Numbered from the stretch's first letter, positions 1-10,798 are shown. The stretch is 64,000 bases of DNA from Pseudomonas sp. AOB-7 (GCF_003696305.1 NZ_RFFK01000007.1:1-64000); one strand, 5' to 3'. Notes: a model not told the origin generated them from the letters alone. Translations and numbers: made by a program.

Positions 1-96
1 AGCGTGCGCTGGCGCAACTCCGACGTGCGTCGCGACGTCGGCCAGGACATCCACGAGAACCGCCTGATCATCAACTACCCGCTGTCGCTGCTGTAG
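1..96 (+). CDS. OprD-family outer-membrane porin, C-terminal end (partial)
   Basis: Frame 1 is open from the first base and ends with TAG at 94-96. It gives 31 residues ending in NRLIINYPLSLL. Alternating polar and hydrophobic residues with a terminal aromatic/leucine beta-strand are typical of the last strand of an outer-membrane barrel, and this tail resembles OprD/OpdK-type specific porins. The gene is cut by the window edge, so substrate and start are unknown. A terminator-like hairpin follows 54 bases after the stop. Family assignment is from the short tail only. Confidence 0.6.
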   Translation, partial: SVRWRNSDVRRDVGQDIHENRLIINYPLSLL

Positions 97-149
97 TACC
101 GGGCGCTTGCCTCCACCCGATTGACTCCAAGTGTGTTACGGCACCCTCG

Positions 150-175
150 GCCCGTCCCCGCGACGGGCTTTTTTT
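150..175 (+). terminator. Rho-independent terminator after the porin
   Basis: A perfect 7-bp stem (GCCCGTC / GACGGGC) with a 5-base loop is followed directly by seven T residues. It lies 54 bases after the porin stop codon and upstream of the next plus-strand gene, so it should end the porin transcript. Confidence 0.85.
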
Positions 176-410
176 CGCCGAGGAAAAATGCCAGGCCCGA
201 CCTATCAGGTGGTCGATCAGCGCTTGAGGCTTGTGGCAGGGGCGAAACCCGCGCCGATCTTGCGCCGCTCCGGCAACCGTGCGCTAAACGCACAGTATCG
301 GCCGCGCTAGCCGGGTAATTGTTCCATTCGCCCTTGGCCCTCGCTCAAGGCAATCATAGAATCCGGAACCAGGTTCCATTAAATCCATTTTGCCCCAGGA
401 GACACCCGCC

Positions 411-2132
411 ATGGCCCACGCCGAACTCGACTGCGACCTGCTGATCGTCGGCTCCGGCGCCGCCGGCCTGGCCGCGGCGGTGACCGCCGCCTGGCATGGG
501 CAAAAGGTCATCCTGGTGGAGAAGGATGCGGTGTTCGGCGGCGCCACGGCCTGGTCCGGCGGCTGGATGTGGGTGCCGCGCAACCCGCTGGCGCGCCGCG
601 CCGGCATAGTCGAGGACCTCGAGCAGCCGCGCCGCTACCTGCGCCACTGCCTCGGCGAGCATTTCAATGCCGAGCTGGTGGACGCCTTTCTCCAAGCCTG
701 TCCGCAGATGGTCGGCTTCTTCGAGCAGCACAGCCGCCTGCAGTTCGCCGACGGCAACGCCATCCCCGACATGCGCGGCGAGGCGCCGGGCGCCGCCACC
801 GGCGGCCATCAGGTGATCGCCGCACCCTATGACGCACGCGAGGTCGGCGCCTTGCTGCCGCGCCTGCGCAAGACCATGCCCGAGACCTCCTTCCTCGGCA
901 TGCCGATCATGGCCGGCGCCGATCTGGCCGCCTTTCTCTCGATGACCCGCTCGGCCAGGGCCGCGCTGCACGTGACCAAGCGCTTCAGCGCCCACCTCTG
1001 GCACCTGGCCCGATATGGCCGCGCCATGCACCTGGTCAACGGCGTGGCGCTGGTGGCGCGACTGGCCAAGTCCGCCGAGGACCTCGGCGTGCAGTTGCTC
1101 GAGTCGGCGCCGGCCACCGGCCTGCTGCGCGACAACGGCCGGGTCTGCGGCGCCGTGGTGCAACGCGACGGGGCCGAACAGCGCATACGCGCGCGCCGCG
1201 GCGTGCTGCTGGCCGCCGGCGGTTTCGCCCACGATATCGAGCGCCGCCGTCAGCTGTTCCCGCGCACGCCCACCGGCCACGAGCACCTGGCCCTGCCGCC
1301 GCGCGCCTGCAACGGCGACGGCCTGCGCCTGGGCGAGGCGGCGGGCGCCACGCTCAACACCGATCTCAAGTCGCCGGTGGCCTGGGCGCCGGTGTCGCGG
1401 GTACCCTACGCAGGCGGCCGCATCGGTCACTTCCCGCATATCATCGACCGCGGCAAACCGGGAGTGATTGCCGTGCTGCGCAGCGGCCGGCGCTTCGTCA
1501 ACGAGGCCGAGGGCTACTACGACTATGTCGCCGCCATGCTCGAGGCGGTGCCGCAGGGCGAGGAGGTCTGCTCCTGGCTGATCTGCGACCACCGCTTTAT
1601 CCGCCGCTACGGCCTGGGCATCGCCCGTCCGGCGCCGCTGCCGCTGTGGTCGGTGCTGCGCAGCGGCTACCTCAAGCGCGGCCACAGCGTCGAACAATTG
1701 GCCCAGGCCTGCGGCATCGACCCGCAGGGCCTGGCGCAGACCCTGGCCGAGTACAACCGCCATGCCGCGCAGGGCGAAGACCCGGCCTTCGGTCGCGGCA
1801 GTACGCCCTTCAACCGGCGCAGCGGCGACGCCAGCCATGAGGGGCCGAACCCCTGCGTGGCGCCCATCGAGCGCGGGCCCTTCTATGCGGTGAAGGTCGA
1901 GCCGGGCAGCTTCGCCACCTTCGCCGGCCTGAAGACCAACGGCCAAGCCCAGGTGCTGGACGCGCAGGACCAGCCCATCCCCGGGCTGTACGCCGCCGGC
2001 AGCGACATGGCCAGCGTGATGGGCGGCCACTACCCGTCCGGCGGCATCAACCTCGGCCCGGCCATGACCTTCGGCTATATCGCCGCACGGCATGCGGCTG
2101 ATGTCGAAGAGTACGAAACGACGCTGGACTGA
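411..2132 (+). CDS. FAD-dependent oxidoreductase, 3-ketosteroid dehydrogenase/fumarate reductase flavoprotein family
   Basis: This is a 573-residue soluble flavoprotein. A Rossmann FAD motif GSGAAG lies at residues 14-19, then an acidic residue ending beta-2 (VEKD), then GGATAWSGGWMWVP near residues 43-56, a pattern typical of 3-ketosteroid-delta1-dehydrogenase-like and FAD-binding-2 proteins. The C-terminal part carries the second FAD contact (GLYAAGSDM, then GGHYPSGGINLGPA). I chose the ATG at 411 because AGGAGA sits at 398-403; an upstream TTG at 390 would place the ribosome site inside the gene. A perfect palindrome GGAACC-A-GGTTCC lies at 364-376. The gene is convergent with the pca block, so it is probably not part of that operon. 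The true substrate (steroid, fumarate-like or other enone) cannot be read from sequence. Confidence 0.75.
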   Translation: MAHAELDCDLLIVGSGAAGLAAAVTAAWHGQKVILVEKDAVFGGATAWSGGWMWVPRNPLARRAGIVEDLEQPRRYLRHCLGEHFNAELVDAFLQACPQMVGFFEQHSRLQFADGNAIPDMRGEAPGAATGGHQVIAAPYDAREVGALLPRLRKTMPETSFLGMPIMAGADLAAFLSMTRSARAALHVTKRFSAHLWHLARYGRAMHLVNGVALVARLAKSAEDLGVQLLESAPATGLLRDNGRVCGAVVQRDGAEQRIRARRGVLLAAGGFAHDIERRRQLFPRTPTGHEHLALPPRACNGDGLRLGEAAGATLNTDLKSPVAWAPVSRVPYAGGRIGHFPHIIDRGKPGVIAVLRSGRRFVNEAEGYYDYVAAMLEAVPQGEEVCSWLICDHRFIRRYGLGIARPAPLPLWSVLRSGYLKRGHSVEQLAQACGIDPQGLAQTLAEYNRHAAQGEDPAFGRGSTPFNRRSGDASHEGPNPCVAPIERGPFYAVKVEPGSFATFAGLKTNGQAQVLDAQDQPIPGLYAAGSDMASVMGGHYPSGGINLGPAMTFGYIAARHAADVEEYETTLD

Positions 2133-2214
2133 GTGCAACGGGGGGCCAGAGGTAGGTTGGCTTGCAGGGCGCAGCCCTGACGCCCAACCCTGCGGGCGCA
2201 GCGGAGCCCGTAAT

Positions 2215-2250
2215 AAAAAACCGCCGCGCGGCGCGTGGACCGGCGGCGGT
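2215..2250 (-). terminator. Terminator of the pca block (minus strand)
   Basis: Read on the minus strand, a GC-rich inverted repeat of CCGCCG/CGGCGG arms is followed by six T residues (A run at 2215-2220 on the plus strand). It sits about 17 bases after the pcaC stop and should end the pcaBDC transcript. Confidence 0.7.
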
Positions 2251-2266
2251 CGAGGGGAAACGCGGG

Positions 2267-2662
2267 TCAGTCCTGCTGGGATTCGACGCCCAGCTCGTCC
2301 CAGACTTCCTCGGCCAGGTGGAAGGTGGCGTTGGCCGCCGGGATGCCGCAGTAGATCGCGCTGTGCATCAGCACCTCCTTGATCTCGTCGCGGGTCACGC
2401 CGTTGTTCTTCGCCGCGCGCAGGTGCAGGCGCAGCTCGCCCTCGCGGTTCATGCCGATCAGCATGGCGATGGTGATCAGGCTGCGGGTGTGCCGCGGCAG
2501 ACCGGGGCGGGTCCAGATATCGCCCCAGGCGTGGCGGGTGATCATCTCCTGGAACTCACTGTTGAACGGCGTGAGCTTGTCCAGGCTGCGGTCGACATGG
2601 GCGTCGCCCAGCACCGCGCGGCGCACCTGCATGCCAGCTTCGTAGCGTTGTTTTTCGTCCAT
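2267..2662 (-). CDS. pcaC: 4-carboxymuconolactone decarboxylase PcaC
   Basis: This 131-residue protein matches the usual length of stand-alone PcaC. The enzyme decarboxylates gamma-carboxymuconolactone to beta-ketoadipate enol-lactone in the cytoplasm, in the protocatechuate branch of the beta-ketoadipate pathway. The CMD-family core is clear: RHAWGDIW, the ITIAMLIGMNREGELRLH stretch and AIYCGIPAANATFHLA. A GGAG ribosome site precedes the ATG. It is the last gene of the pcaB-pcaD-pcaC run. Its product is the substrate of PcaD encoded just upstream. The 80-base gap to pcaD holds an inverted palindromic repeat pair (2682-2734). Confidence 0.95.
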   Translation of the reverse strand: MDEKQRYEAGMQVRRAVLGDAHVDRSLDKLTPFNSEFQEMITRHAWGDIWTRPGLPRHTRSLITIAMLIGMNREGELRLHLRAAKNNGVTRDEIKEVLMHSAIYCGIPAANATFHLAEEVWDELGVESQQD

Positions 2663-2681
2663 TTCAAACTCCGAAAGAGAT

Positions 2682-2734
2682 GGTGCGCGCGGCGCACCCC
2701 ACAGATACGGGCCGTAGGGTGCGCCGTGCGCACC
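2682..2734. repeat. Inverted pair of GGTGCGCACGGCGCACC palindromes
   Basis: Two copies in opposite orientation (2682-2700 and 2714-2734) of the unit GGTGCGCACGGCGCACCCTAC lie between pcaC and pcaD. The same unit occurs at 18701-18721, 18745-18765 and, in part, 37359-37377. Dispersed intergenic pairs of this kind are REP-like elements and can form mRNA hairpins. Confidence 0.8.
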
Positions 2735-2743
2735 ATAACGGTC

Positions 2744-3532
2744 TCAAGCCTTGAGGAAATCCAGCAGCGCCTGGGTAAAGGCCACGCCGGCCTCGACGTT
2801 GGACAGGTGCGCGGCGTGGAACTCCACCAGCTTCGCCCCCTCGATCCGCTGCTGCATCAAGCGGCCGTGCTCGACGGTGGTCACCGGGTCGAGGCTGCCG
2901 CAGACGATCAGCGTTGGCGACTGGATATCTGCAAGCTGCTCGCGGAAATCGGCATCGCGCACCGCCGCGCAGTTGGCCGCATAACCTTCGGGCGAAGTCT
3001 GCGCCAGCATGCCGACTATGGGCTCGACCTGCTGCGGCTGCGCCGCGGCGAAGCCGGCGGTGAACCAGCGCGAGATCGAGGCGTCGCGCAGATCGCGCAT
3101 GGCCTGCGCGCCGCCGGCCAGCACGGTGTCGATACGCGGGTTCCACACCTCCGGTGCGCCGATCTTGGCGGCGGTGTTGCACAGCACCAGGCGCGCGATG
3201 CGCTCGGGCGCGTTGAGCGCCAGCCACTGGCCGATCAGCCCACCCATGGACAGCCCGCAGAAATGCGCCTTGGCGATATCCAGGGCGTCGAGCAGGGCCA
3301 GCACGTCGCGGCCCAGTTGCTCGATGCTGTAGGGCCCGTCAGTCACCAGCGACTGGCCATGGCCGCGGGTGTCGTAGCGCAGCACCCGGAAATGACGGGT
3401 CAACGCCGGCAGCTGCACGTCCCACATATGCAGGTCGGTACCCAGGGAGTTGGACAGCACCAGCACCGGCGCACCGGCCGGGCCTTCGAGCAGGTAGTTG
3501 AGGTCGCCATCGGCGAGACGTACGGCAGGCAT
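2744..3532 (-). CDS. pcaD: 3-oxoadipate enol-lactonase PcaD
   Basis: A 262-residue alpha/beta hydrolase that opens beta-ketoadipate enol-lactone to beta-ketoadipate, the step where the catechol and protocatechuate branches meet. The nucleophile elbow GLSMGG places Ser95. The acid is Asp215 in CGSLDPVT, and the base is His242 in AAHLSNVE. The oxyanion region SNSLGTDLHMW near residue 27 is typical of PcaD. Length matches the family. It starts 9 bases after the pcaB stop, so the two are very probably co-transcribed. Within this cluster it serves both the cat and the pca branches. Confidence 0.95.
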   Translation of the reverse strand: MPAVRLADGDLNYLLEGPAGAPVLVLSNSLGTDLHMWDVQLPALTRHFRVLRYDTRGHGQSLVTDGPYSIEQLGRDVLALLDALDIAKAHFCGLSMGGLIGQWLALNAPERIARLVLCNTAAKIGAPEVWNPRIDTVLAGGAQAMRDLRDASISRWFTAGFAAAQPQQVEPIVGMLAQTSPEGYAANCAAVRDADFREQLADIQSPTLIVCGSLDPVTTVEHGRLMQQRIEGAKLVEFHAAHLSNVEAGVAFTQALLDFLKA

Positions 3533-3541
3533 GGATAACTC

Positions 3542-4894
3542 CTAACGCGAAAATTGCTGGTGTTCGGCGACGGCCCGCTGCACCCAGCGGCGGGCCTGTC
3601 CCAGGTAATGGGCCGGATCGAGCAGGCGCTCGAGTTCGGCGGCGGACAGCTCTGCGCCGACCTCGGCATTGGCACCGAGCACCGCGCGCAGGTGCACGCC
3701 CTGCTGCACCGCTTGGCGGCAGCACTGCTCGACCAGATGGTGGGCGGCGTCGCGGCCGATGCGCTGGGCCAGGGCGATGCTCACCGCCTCGGCCAGCACC
3801 AGGCCCTGGGTCAGTTCGAGGTTGCTGCGCATGCGCGCCGCGTCCACTTCCAGCCCCGGCACCGCCAGCAGCGCCTGCTGCAGCGCACCGGAGACCAGGC
3901 AGCACAGCTCCGGCAGGGTTTCCCACTCGGCGTGCCACAGGCCGAGGCTGCGCTCGTGCTCCTGCGGCATGGCGGCCAGCATCGTCGCCACCAGGCCCGG
4001 CGCGCGGGTGGCGGCGCCGATCAGCACGGCGGCCCCCACCGGGTTGCGCTTGTGCGGCATGGTCGACGAGCCGCCCTTGCCCGGCGCCGCCGGCTCAAAG
4101 ACTTCGCCGGCCTCGGTCTGCATCAGCAGGCTGAGGTCGCGGCCCAGCTTGCCCAGGCTGCCGGCGATCAGCCCGAGCAGGCTGGCGAACTCCACCAGGC
4201 GGTCGCGCTGGGTGTGCCAGGGCTGCTCGGGCAGGTGCAGTTGCAGCTCGGCGGCCAGCGCTTCGGCCACCGGCCAGGCCTGCTCGCCGAGCGCCGCCAG
4301 GCTGCCGGAGGCGCCGCCGAACTGCAGGCACAGCAGGCGCGGCTTGAGTTCGGCGAGGCGCTGGCGATGACGGGTGACGGCGCCGAGCACGCCGGCCAGC
4401 TTCATGCCCAGGGTCACCGGGGTGGCCTGCTGCAGCCAGGTGCGTCCAGCCAGCGGCGTGTCGGCATGGCGCTCGGCCTGCGCCGCCAGGGCATCGGCCA
4501 GGGTGGCGAGATCGCTTTCGATCAGCTCGATGGCGGCGCGCAGCTGCAGCACCAGGCCGCTGTCCATGGCGTCCTGACTGGTGGCGCCGAGGTGTACATA
4601 GCGTTCGGCCTCGGGGCTTGTCGCAGCGATACGCTTGCCGAGGGCCTTGACCAGCGGGATGGCGGAATTGCCGGCGATGGCGATGGCCTGAGCCAGGGCG
4701 GCGAAGTCGTAGAGCTCGGCCCGGCAGGCGGCGGCGATGGGCGCCACCGCCTCAGGCGGGATCAGCCCCACACGCGCCTCGGCCCGCGCCAGCGCGGCCT
4801 CGAAATCGAGCATGCCCTGCACCCGGCCGGCGTCGCAGAACACCGCGCGCATGGCCGGGGCGGTGAAGTAGGCATCGAAGAGTTGGTTGCTCAA
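3542..4894 (-). CDS. pcaB: 3-carboxy-cis,cis-muconate cycloisomerase PcaB
   Basis: A 450-residue member of the fumarase/aspartase superfamily. The signature GSSTMPHKRNP starts at residue 275, inside the flexible catalytic loop, and HLGATSQDAMDSG at 101-113 is the second conserved region. It converts beta-carboxy-cis,cis-muconate to gamma-carboxymuconolactone in the protocatechuate branch. Protocatechuate 3,4-dioxygenase (pcaHG), needed to make its substrate, is not in this window. pcaD follows directly. The 231 bases upstream are filled with palindromic repeats rather than an obvious coding sequence, so pcaBDC may have its own promoter there or read through from pcaF. Confidence 0.95.
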   Translation of the reverse strand: MSNQLFDAYFTAPAMRAVFCDAGRVQGMLDFEAALARAEARVGLIPPEAVAPIAAACRAELYDFAALAQAIAIAGNSAIPLVKALGKRIAATSPEAERYVHLGATSQDAMDSGLVLQLRAAIELIESDLATLADALAAQAERHADTPLAGRTWLQQATPVTLGMKLAGVLGAVTRHRQRLAELKPRLLCLQFGGASGSLAALGEQAWPVAEALAAELQLHLPEQPWHTQRDRLVEFASLLGLIAGSLGKLGRDLSLLMQTEAGEVFEPAAPGKGGSSTMPHKRNPVGAAVLIGAATRAPGLVATMLAAMPQEHERSLGLWHAEWETLPELCCLVSGALQQALLAVPGLEVDAARMRSNLELTQGLVLAEAVSIALAQRIGRDAAHHLVEQCCRQAVQQGVHLRAVLGANAEVGAELSAAELERLLDPAHYLGQARRWVQRAVAEHQQFSR

Positions 4895-4960
4895 GGCGGT
4901 CTCGTTCCAGCTGTTTGGGGTAAGCCTAGGTTGGCAGGCCGATGTGGGCGAATCCAGCGC

Positions 4961-5116
4961 GTAGGGTGGGCCGGGCGGCGATCCGCTTTAGCCCACCATG
5001 ATGACAACGCACAGTGCGTAGGGTGGGCTTCAGCCCACCGGGGGCGTCATGGTGGACTGAAGCGAATCACTATCCCTTCACGCACTGTGGACATGGTGGG
5101 CTAAAGCCCACCCTAC
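4961..5116. repeat. GTAGGGTGGGC palindromic repeat cluster between pcaF and pcaB
   Basis: Three copies of GTAGGGTGGGC or its complement occur at 4961-4971, 5019-5040 (GTAGGGTGGGCTTCAGCCCACC, itself palindromic) and 5095-5116 (the inverse form). They also share a GCACTGTG/CACAGTGC arm. The whole 4895-5125 spacer can fold into nested hairpins. No gene is visible in it. Confidence 0.8.
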
Positions 5117-5125
5117 AGATGTCAT

Positions 5126-6327
<1,202 letters not shown>

Positions 6328-6331
<4 letters not shown>

Positions 6332-7110
6332 TCCTCACCCCCGGCCTGGCCGTGGGCGGCGGCGGTACGCGCTTCCAGGGCGCGCAGCGCTTCCAACTCG
6401 GTGTCGTTCGGCGCCTCGGTCACGGCCAGATTGTCGGCAAAGCGGATGGCCCAGCCGGTGTTCTCGATCACCTGCTCGCGGGTCACGCCCGGGTGCAGCG
6501 AGGTGACCACGAACTCGTTGCTACCGGCTTCCGGTTCCATGATGCACAGGTCGGTGATGATGCCCACCGGGCCCTTGCCAGGCAGGCCGAGCTGCTGACG
6601 GTGGTCGCCGCCCTCACCGAAACCGACCGAGGTGATGAAGGCCAGCTTGTCGACGAAGGTGCGGTGCGACTGCTTGAGGATGATCAGCACTTCCTTGGCG
6701 CTGCCGGCGATCTCCGGCGCGCCACCGGCGCCGGGCAGGCGCACCTTGGGGTTGTGGTAGTCGCCGATCACGGTGGTGTTGATATTGCCGAACTTGTCGA
6801 CCTGGGCCGCGCCGAGGAAGCCGACGTCGATGCGCCCGCCCTGCAGCCAGTAGCGAAAAATCTCGCCGGTGGGCACCACGGTGTCGGCGGTTTCGGCCAG
6901 TTCGCCGTCGCCGATCGACAGCGGCAGCACGCTGGGCTTGGCACCAATCGGGCCGGATTCGTAGATCAGCACCACGTCCGGCGAGGAGGTCAGGCGCGCC
7001 AGGTTGGCGGCCTTGGACGGCAGGCCGATGCCGACGAAGCAGACCGCGCCGTTCTTCAGGCGGCGGGCGGCGGCGACGGTCATCATTTCGTTGGTGCTGT
7101 AGTCGCTCAT
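6328..7110 (-). CDS. pcaJ: 3-oxoadipate CoA-transferase subunit B PcaJ
   Basis: A 260-residue beta subunit of the CoA-transferase that moves CoA from succinyl-CoA to beta-ketoadipate. The family I signature is visible as the ESGPIGAKP stretch near residues 50-58, where the glutamate is the expected catalytic residue that carries the thioester. [20 protein letters not shown] follows near 115-135. I chose ATG at 7110, which overlaps the pcaI stop (TGATG); a GTG one codon upstream is an alternative. The C-terminus is followed by pcaF with a 4-base overlap. Confidence 0.95.
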
Positions 7111-7958
7111 CACTTGACCTCCGCAATCTTGTTCTGGAATTCGGCGAAATCGGTAGTGCCGCGGATATAGGTATCGATCCAGGCGGTAAAGGATTCGCGG
7201 TCGCGGGCAATCGGGTCCCAGGCCTGGTAGAAGCGGTTGTCACGCTCGTAGTAGCCGAGGGCGTAGGACGGGTGGGCGCCACCGGGCACATGGCAGACGG
7301 CGGTCAACGCCCAGCTCGGCAGCACGCAGGCATTCATCGGCGCCTTGAGGTCGTCGACGATCTCCTCGACCGTGACGATGCAGCGTTTGGCCGCCAGGGC
7401 CGCTTCCTTCTGCACGCCGAGGATGCCCCACAGCAGCACGTTGCCCTTGCGGTCGGCCTTCTGCGCGTGGATCACGGTGACGTCCGGGCGCACCGCCGGG
7501 GTGGCGGCCAGCTTCTCGCCGGTGAAGGGGCAGTCGATGAACTTGATGTTCGGGTTGACCTTCGGCAGGTCCGAGCCGGCATAGGCGCGCAGCAGGGCGA
7601 ACGGCAGACCGGAGGCGCCGGCAACATAGGAGTTGGCCAGGTCGGCGTGGCTGTGCTCGTCGATTTCCAGGGCGTTCGGCCACTGCTTCTCGACCGCGTC
7701 GCGCAGGCGGTGCAGCGAGCCGACGCCGGGGTTGCCGCCCCAGGAGAAGGTCAGCTTGCGCGCGCAACCGGCGCCGATCAGCAGGTCGTAGACCAGGTCC
7801 GGGGTCATGCGCACCAGGTGCAGGTCTTTCTTGCCCTGGCGGATCAGCTCGTGGGAGGCGGCAGTGGGAATCAGGTGGGTGAAGCCTTCGAGGGCGACGC
7901 AGTCGCCGTCGTTGACGTGGCGCGAAATGGCTTCGCCCAGGGTGATGATGTCGGCCAT
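7110..7958 (-). CDS. pcaI: 3-oxoadipate CoA-transferase subunit A PcaI
   Basis: A 282-residue alpha subunit partner of PcaJ. It begins MADIITLGEAISRHVNDGD and contains the CoA-transferase family I glycine-rich segment (SWGGNPGVGSLHRL). The open frame extends 28 codons further upstream, but that stretch lacks family similarity. The ATG at 7958 gives the usual PcaI start and follows a GAGAA-type ribosome site. It is the first gene of pcaIJF. A PcaR-type operator lies about 100 bases upstream (8061-8075), so induction by beta-ketoadipate through PcaR is expected. Confidence 0.94.
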   Translation of the reverse strand: MADIITLGEAISRHVNDGDCVALEGFTHLIPTAASHELIRQGKKDLHLVRMTPDLVYDLLIGAGCARKLTFSWGGNPGVGSLHRLRDAVEKQWPNALEIDEHSHADLANSYVAGASGLPFALLRAYAGSDLPKVNPNIKFIDCPFTGEKLAATPAVRPDVTVIHAQKADRKGNVLLWGILGVQKEAALAAKRCIVTVEEIVDDLKAPMNACVLPSWALTAVCHVPGGAHPSYALGYYERDNRFYQAWDPIARDRESFTAWIDTYIRGTTDFAEFQNKIAEVK

Positions 7959-8043
7959 CGTGGTGTTCTCGCTTGGGTTGCAGGTGCCACCGGGCTGGGG
8001 TGGCGGTGAGTTCAGATTAGGGCGCGCCATGCAGCGGAACAAT

Positions 8044-8075
8044 CCGATAATCGCCTTATGGTGCGATTATCGAAC
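8044..8075 (-). promoter_or_regulatory. PcaR-type operator upstream of pcaI
   Basis: The 15-mer at 8061-8075 reads GTTCGATAATCGCAC on the minus strand, which is, from memory, the P. putida PcaR box of the pcaIJ promoter. A second partial copy, CCGATAATCGCC, lies at 8044-8055. The site is between the porin stop (8103) and the pcaI start (7958). Binding is inferred from the match. Confidence 0.75.
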
Positions 8076-8102
8076 CATTCCTGCACATGCTGTGATCGGC
8101 TC

Positions 8103-9383
8103 TTACAGCAGGTTCCAGGTGTAGCTGAAAATCAGCCGGTTCTCGTCGATATCGCTGCGGTAGTTGGAGCGCGCGGTGACGTTGCGCACGCGCACGCCGA
8201 GGCCCTTGAGCGCGCCGCTCTGCACCACGTAGCCGATGTCCAGGTCGCGCTCCCAGTCCTTGCCCTCGTAGCGCGCACCGCCGCGGTTGGTGGCCTGGGC
8301 ATCGACGTTGTCGCCGCGGATATAGCGCACCCCGGCCACCAGGCCCGGCACGCCCATGGCGGCGAAGTCGTAGTCGTAACGCAGCTGCCAGGAGCGCTCG
8401 TCGGCCGAGGCGAACTCGAATGTGGGCACCTCGTTGCCCAGCGGGCTGACGTTGGCGAACACCCGCGGGAAGGCGTCATCGCCGAACATCGCCTGGTAGC
8501 CGACATAGAAGGTGTGGCCGCCGTGCTTGGCCGACAGCAGGGCGAAGGCCGCCTGATTGTCGATGTCGCCGAGCAGGCTCTGGCCGTCGTCGGCCGAATC
8601 GTAGAAACCGAGGTTGGCGCCGAGGGTCCAGGCACCGACCGGCTCGCTGTGCTTGAGGCCGAGGAAGCGCTGGTTGTAGATGTCCTCCAACTCGCCGTAC
8701 CAGGCGCCGAGCGAGGTGCGCCCGGCGTTGAAGGCGTAGTCGCCGCCGGCATAGTTGAAGGCGTCGCTGGTGGCCGCGCGCTGCGGCAGGTGGCCGAGCA
8801 TGGCCAGCATCTGGTCGTCGCCAGCCTCGTTGCGCAGGCTGGTGGAATTGAGGTGCCCGGCCTGCAGGGTCAGCCCGGCCAGCTCGTTGGAAACCAGGCT
8901 GACTCCCTGGTAGCTGGGCGGCAACAGGCGAATGTCCGAGTAGGTCAGCACCGGCAGGTTGGGCTGCAGCTCGCCGACTTTCAGCTCGGTCTTGGACAAG
9001 CGCAGCTTCGCCGCCAGGCCCAGGCGGCTGTAGTCGTCGGCGGCCTTGCCGCTCTCGCGGGCCGGCAACAGGCCGGTGTTGACTCGATCCGGGCTGCTGT
9101 CGAGCTTGAGGCCGAGCAGGCCGATGGCATCCACGCCGAACCCCACCGGCCCCGGGGTGTAGCCGGATTTGACGTTGAGGATGAAGCCCTGCGCCCACTC
9201 CTCGGCCTTGGACTGCCGGTTCGGCCCGACGATGTCGGAAAAGTCGCGGCTGAAGTAGTAGTTGCGCGCCGTCAGCGTGGCGCTGGCGTCGTCGATAAAC
9301 CCGCCCTCGCCGGCCTGGCTCAGGCTCGGCAGGCAGGCGGCAATGGCGGTGGACAGCAGGCAAAGGCGTGGGCTGTGTTTCAT
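8103..9383 (-). CDS. OprD-family porin, probably for benzoate/aromatic acid uptake
   Basis: A 426-residue outer-membrane protein. The start at 9383 gives a clean signal peptide ([10 protein letters not shown], hydrophobic core, cleavage after SLSQA). The mature N-terminus [23 protein letters not shown] is a typical OprD family opening, and the C-terminus ends in the barrel strand IFSYTWNLL. It lies between benE and pcaI on the same strand. In other pseudomonads porins in this position (BenF/OpdK type) admit benzoate or related acids, so I infer that role. The length matches OprD proteins. Specificity within the OpdK-like subgroup cannot be read directly. Confidence 0.88.
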   Translation of the reverse strand: MKHSPRLCLLSTAIAACLPSLSQAGEGGFIDDASATLTARNYYFSRDFSDIVGPNRQSKAEEWAQGFILNVKSGYTPGPVGFGVDAIGLLGLKLDSSPDRVNTGLLPARESGKAADDYSRLGLAAKLRLSKTELKVGELQPNLPVLTYSDIRLLPPSYQGVSLVSNELAGLTLQAGHLNSTSLRNEAGDDQMLAMLGHLPQRAATSDAFNYAGGDYAFNAGRTSLGAWYGELEDIYNQRFLGLKHSEPVGAWTLGANLGFYDSADDGQSLLGDIDNQAAFALLSAKHGGHTFYVGYQAMFGDDAFPRVFANVSPLGNEVPTFEFASADERSWQLRYDYDFAAMGVPGLVAGVRYIRGDNVDAQATNRGGARYEGKDWERDLDIGYVVQSGALKGLGVRVRNVTARSNYRSDIDENRLIFSYTWNLL

Positions 9384-9468
9384 CGGTAGCGTGCTCTTGT
9401 TGTTATCGAGGTTGCAGAAACCCGCCCGGCAGCCCAGGGGTTGCCGGTTCGGGGGAATGGATTGGGGG

Positions 9469-10677
9469 TTATTCCCTGGCCGGCTCGCCGGCGGGACTGG
9501 CAATGGCGGCCGGCTTGCGCAGGCGCAGCAGCAGGTGCGCGGCGAGACCGAACAGCAGGCCCCAGAAGGCCGCCGACAGGCCGAGGAAACTTACCCCGGA
9601 GGCCGTCACCAGGAAGGTGAACAGCCCCGCGTCGCGCTCCGCCGGCTCGCTCAGGCTGCGCGCCAGCGCCTCGCTGAACGCGCCGTACAGCGCCAGCCCG
9701 GCCAGGGCGGCGATCAGCGCCGCGGGAAAGGCGGCGAACAGCGACACCAGGGTGGCGCCGGCGATGCCCAGCCCCAGGTAGGCCAGGCTGCCGACCACCG
9801 CGGCGACATAGCGCCGGTGCGGATCTTCATGAGCCTCGCGGCCGGTGCACAGGCTGGCGGTGACCGCCGCCAGGTTCAGGCCGTGGCAGCCGAACGGCGC
9901 CAGCAGCGCACCGCCGATGGCGCTGGCGCCGATCAGCGGGCTGGCCGGGGTGGCGTAGCCGGCATTGCGCAGCACCGCCATGCCCGGCATGAACTGCCCG
10001 GTGAGTGCCACCAGCACCAGCGGCAGCGCCAGGTTGAGGGTGGCGGTGAGGCTGAATTCGGGGGTGATCCACTGCGGCGTGGCCAGCTGCAGCACCAGCG
10101 CCTCGCTGCGCAGCTGGCCGCCGAACAGGGTCAGCGCCGCGCCCACGGCCAATACGCCGGCCACCGCATAGCGCGGCGCGCTTCGGCGCAGCAGCAGGTA
10201 GGTGACGAACATGCTGACGATCAGCAGCGGCTGCTCGGGCAGCGCCTTGAACACCTCGATGCCGAAGGCGAACAGGATGCCGGCCTGCAGGCCGGCGGCG
10301 ATGGAGCCGGGCAGTCGGGCGATCAGCCGGTCGAAGCTGCCGCTCAGGGCGATCAGCAGCAGGATCAGGTTGGCCACCAGGTAGGCGCCGATGGCCTGGT
10401 TCAGGCCCAGCTCGGGCAAGGCGCCGACCAGCAGCGCGCTGCCGGGGATCGACCAGGCGATCACCACCGGCGTGCGGTAGCGCAGGCTGAGCAAGAGGCC
10501 CAGCGCGCCACTGCCGATGGAAATCGCCCAGACCCAGGACGACAGCAGCGCCTGCGACAGGCCGGCGCTTTCCGCGGCATGGAAGATCAGCACCAGCGGC
10601 CCGGCGTAGGAGATGGTGGTGGCGAGCAGCCCGGCCACCAGGGCGGGCAGGCTGAAGTCTTTGAGCAGGGCTTTCAT
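9469..10677 (-). CDS. benE: Benzoate transporter BenE
   Basis: A 402-residue inner-membrane protein with about 12 hydrophobic segments and the N-terminal [18 protein letters not shown] stretch typical of the BenE benzoate:H+ symporter family. The frame continues upstream, but the ATG at 10677 is preceded by GAGGG and gives the family start. It sits between catA and the OprD-type porin on the same strand, so outer- and inner-membrane uptake are encoded side by side. benK, a second predicted benzoate importer of a different family, is in the same cluster. Confidence 0.92.
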   Translation of the reverse strand: MKALLKDFSLPALVAGLLATTISYAGPLVLIFHAAESAGLSQALLSSWVWAISIGSGALGLLLSLRYRTPVVIAWSIPGSALLVGALPELGLNQAIGAYLVANLILLLIALSGSFDRLIARLPGSIAAGLQAGILFAFGIEVFKALPEQPLLIVSMFVTYLLLRRSAPRYAVAGVLAVGAALTLFGGQLRSEALVLQLATPQWITPEFSLTATLNLALPLVLVALTGQFMPGMAVLRNAGYATPASPLIGASAIGGALLAPFGCHGLNLAAVTASLCTGREAHEDPHRRYVAAVVGSLAYLGLGIAGATLVSLFAAFPAALIAALAGLALYGAFSEALARSLSEPAERDAGLFTFLVTASGVSFLGLSAAFWGLLFGLAAHLLLRLRKPAAIASPAGEPARE

Positions 10678-10798
10678 GGTCCCTCGCAAGGTCAGGCTGG
10701 CGCTTCTTGGGAAACGCTCTTGTTGTTTACGCCCGGGGGCCGTGCCGGCACGGCCCTGGGTGCCGCCCTCACCCGCGAGCGGGCGAGGGCTCGGGGGC

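Noticed and set aside
390..410. TTG start for the flavoprotein
   Set aside because: The ribosome site AGGAGA at 398-403 would fall inside the gene. The ATG at 411 fits.
354..2138. 594-codon minus-strand open frame opposite the flavoprotein gene
   Set aside because: Antisense shadow of a GC3-biased gene. It is low in sequence complexity and lacks a family match or ribosome site.
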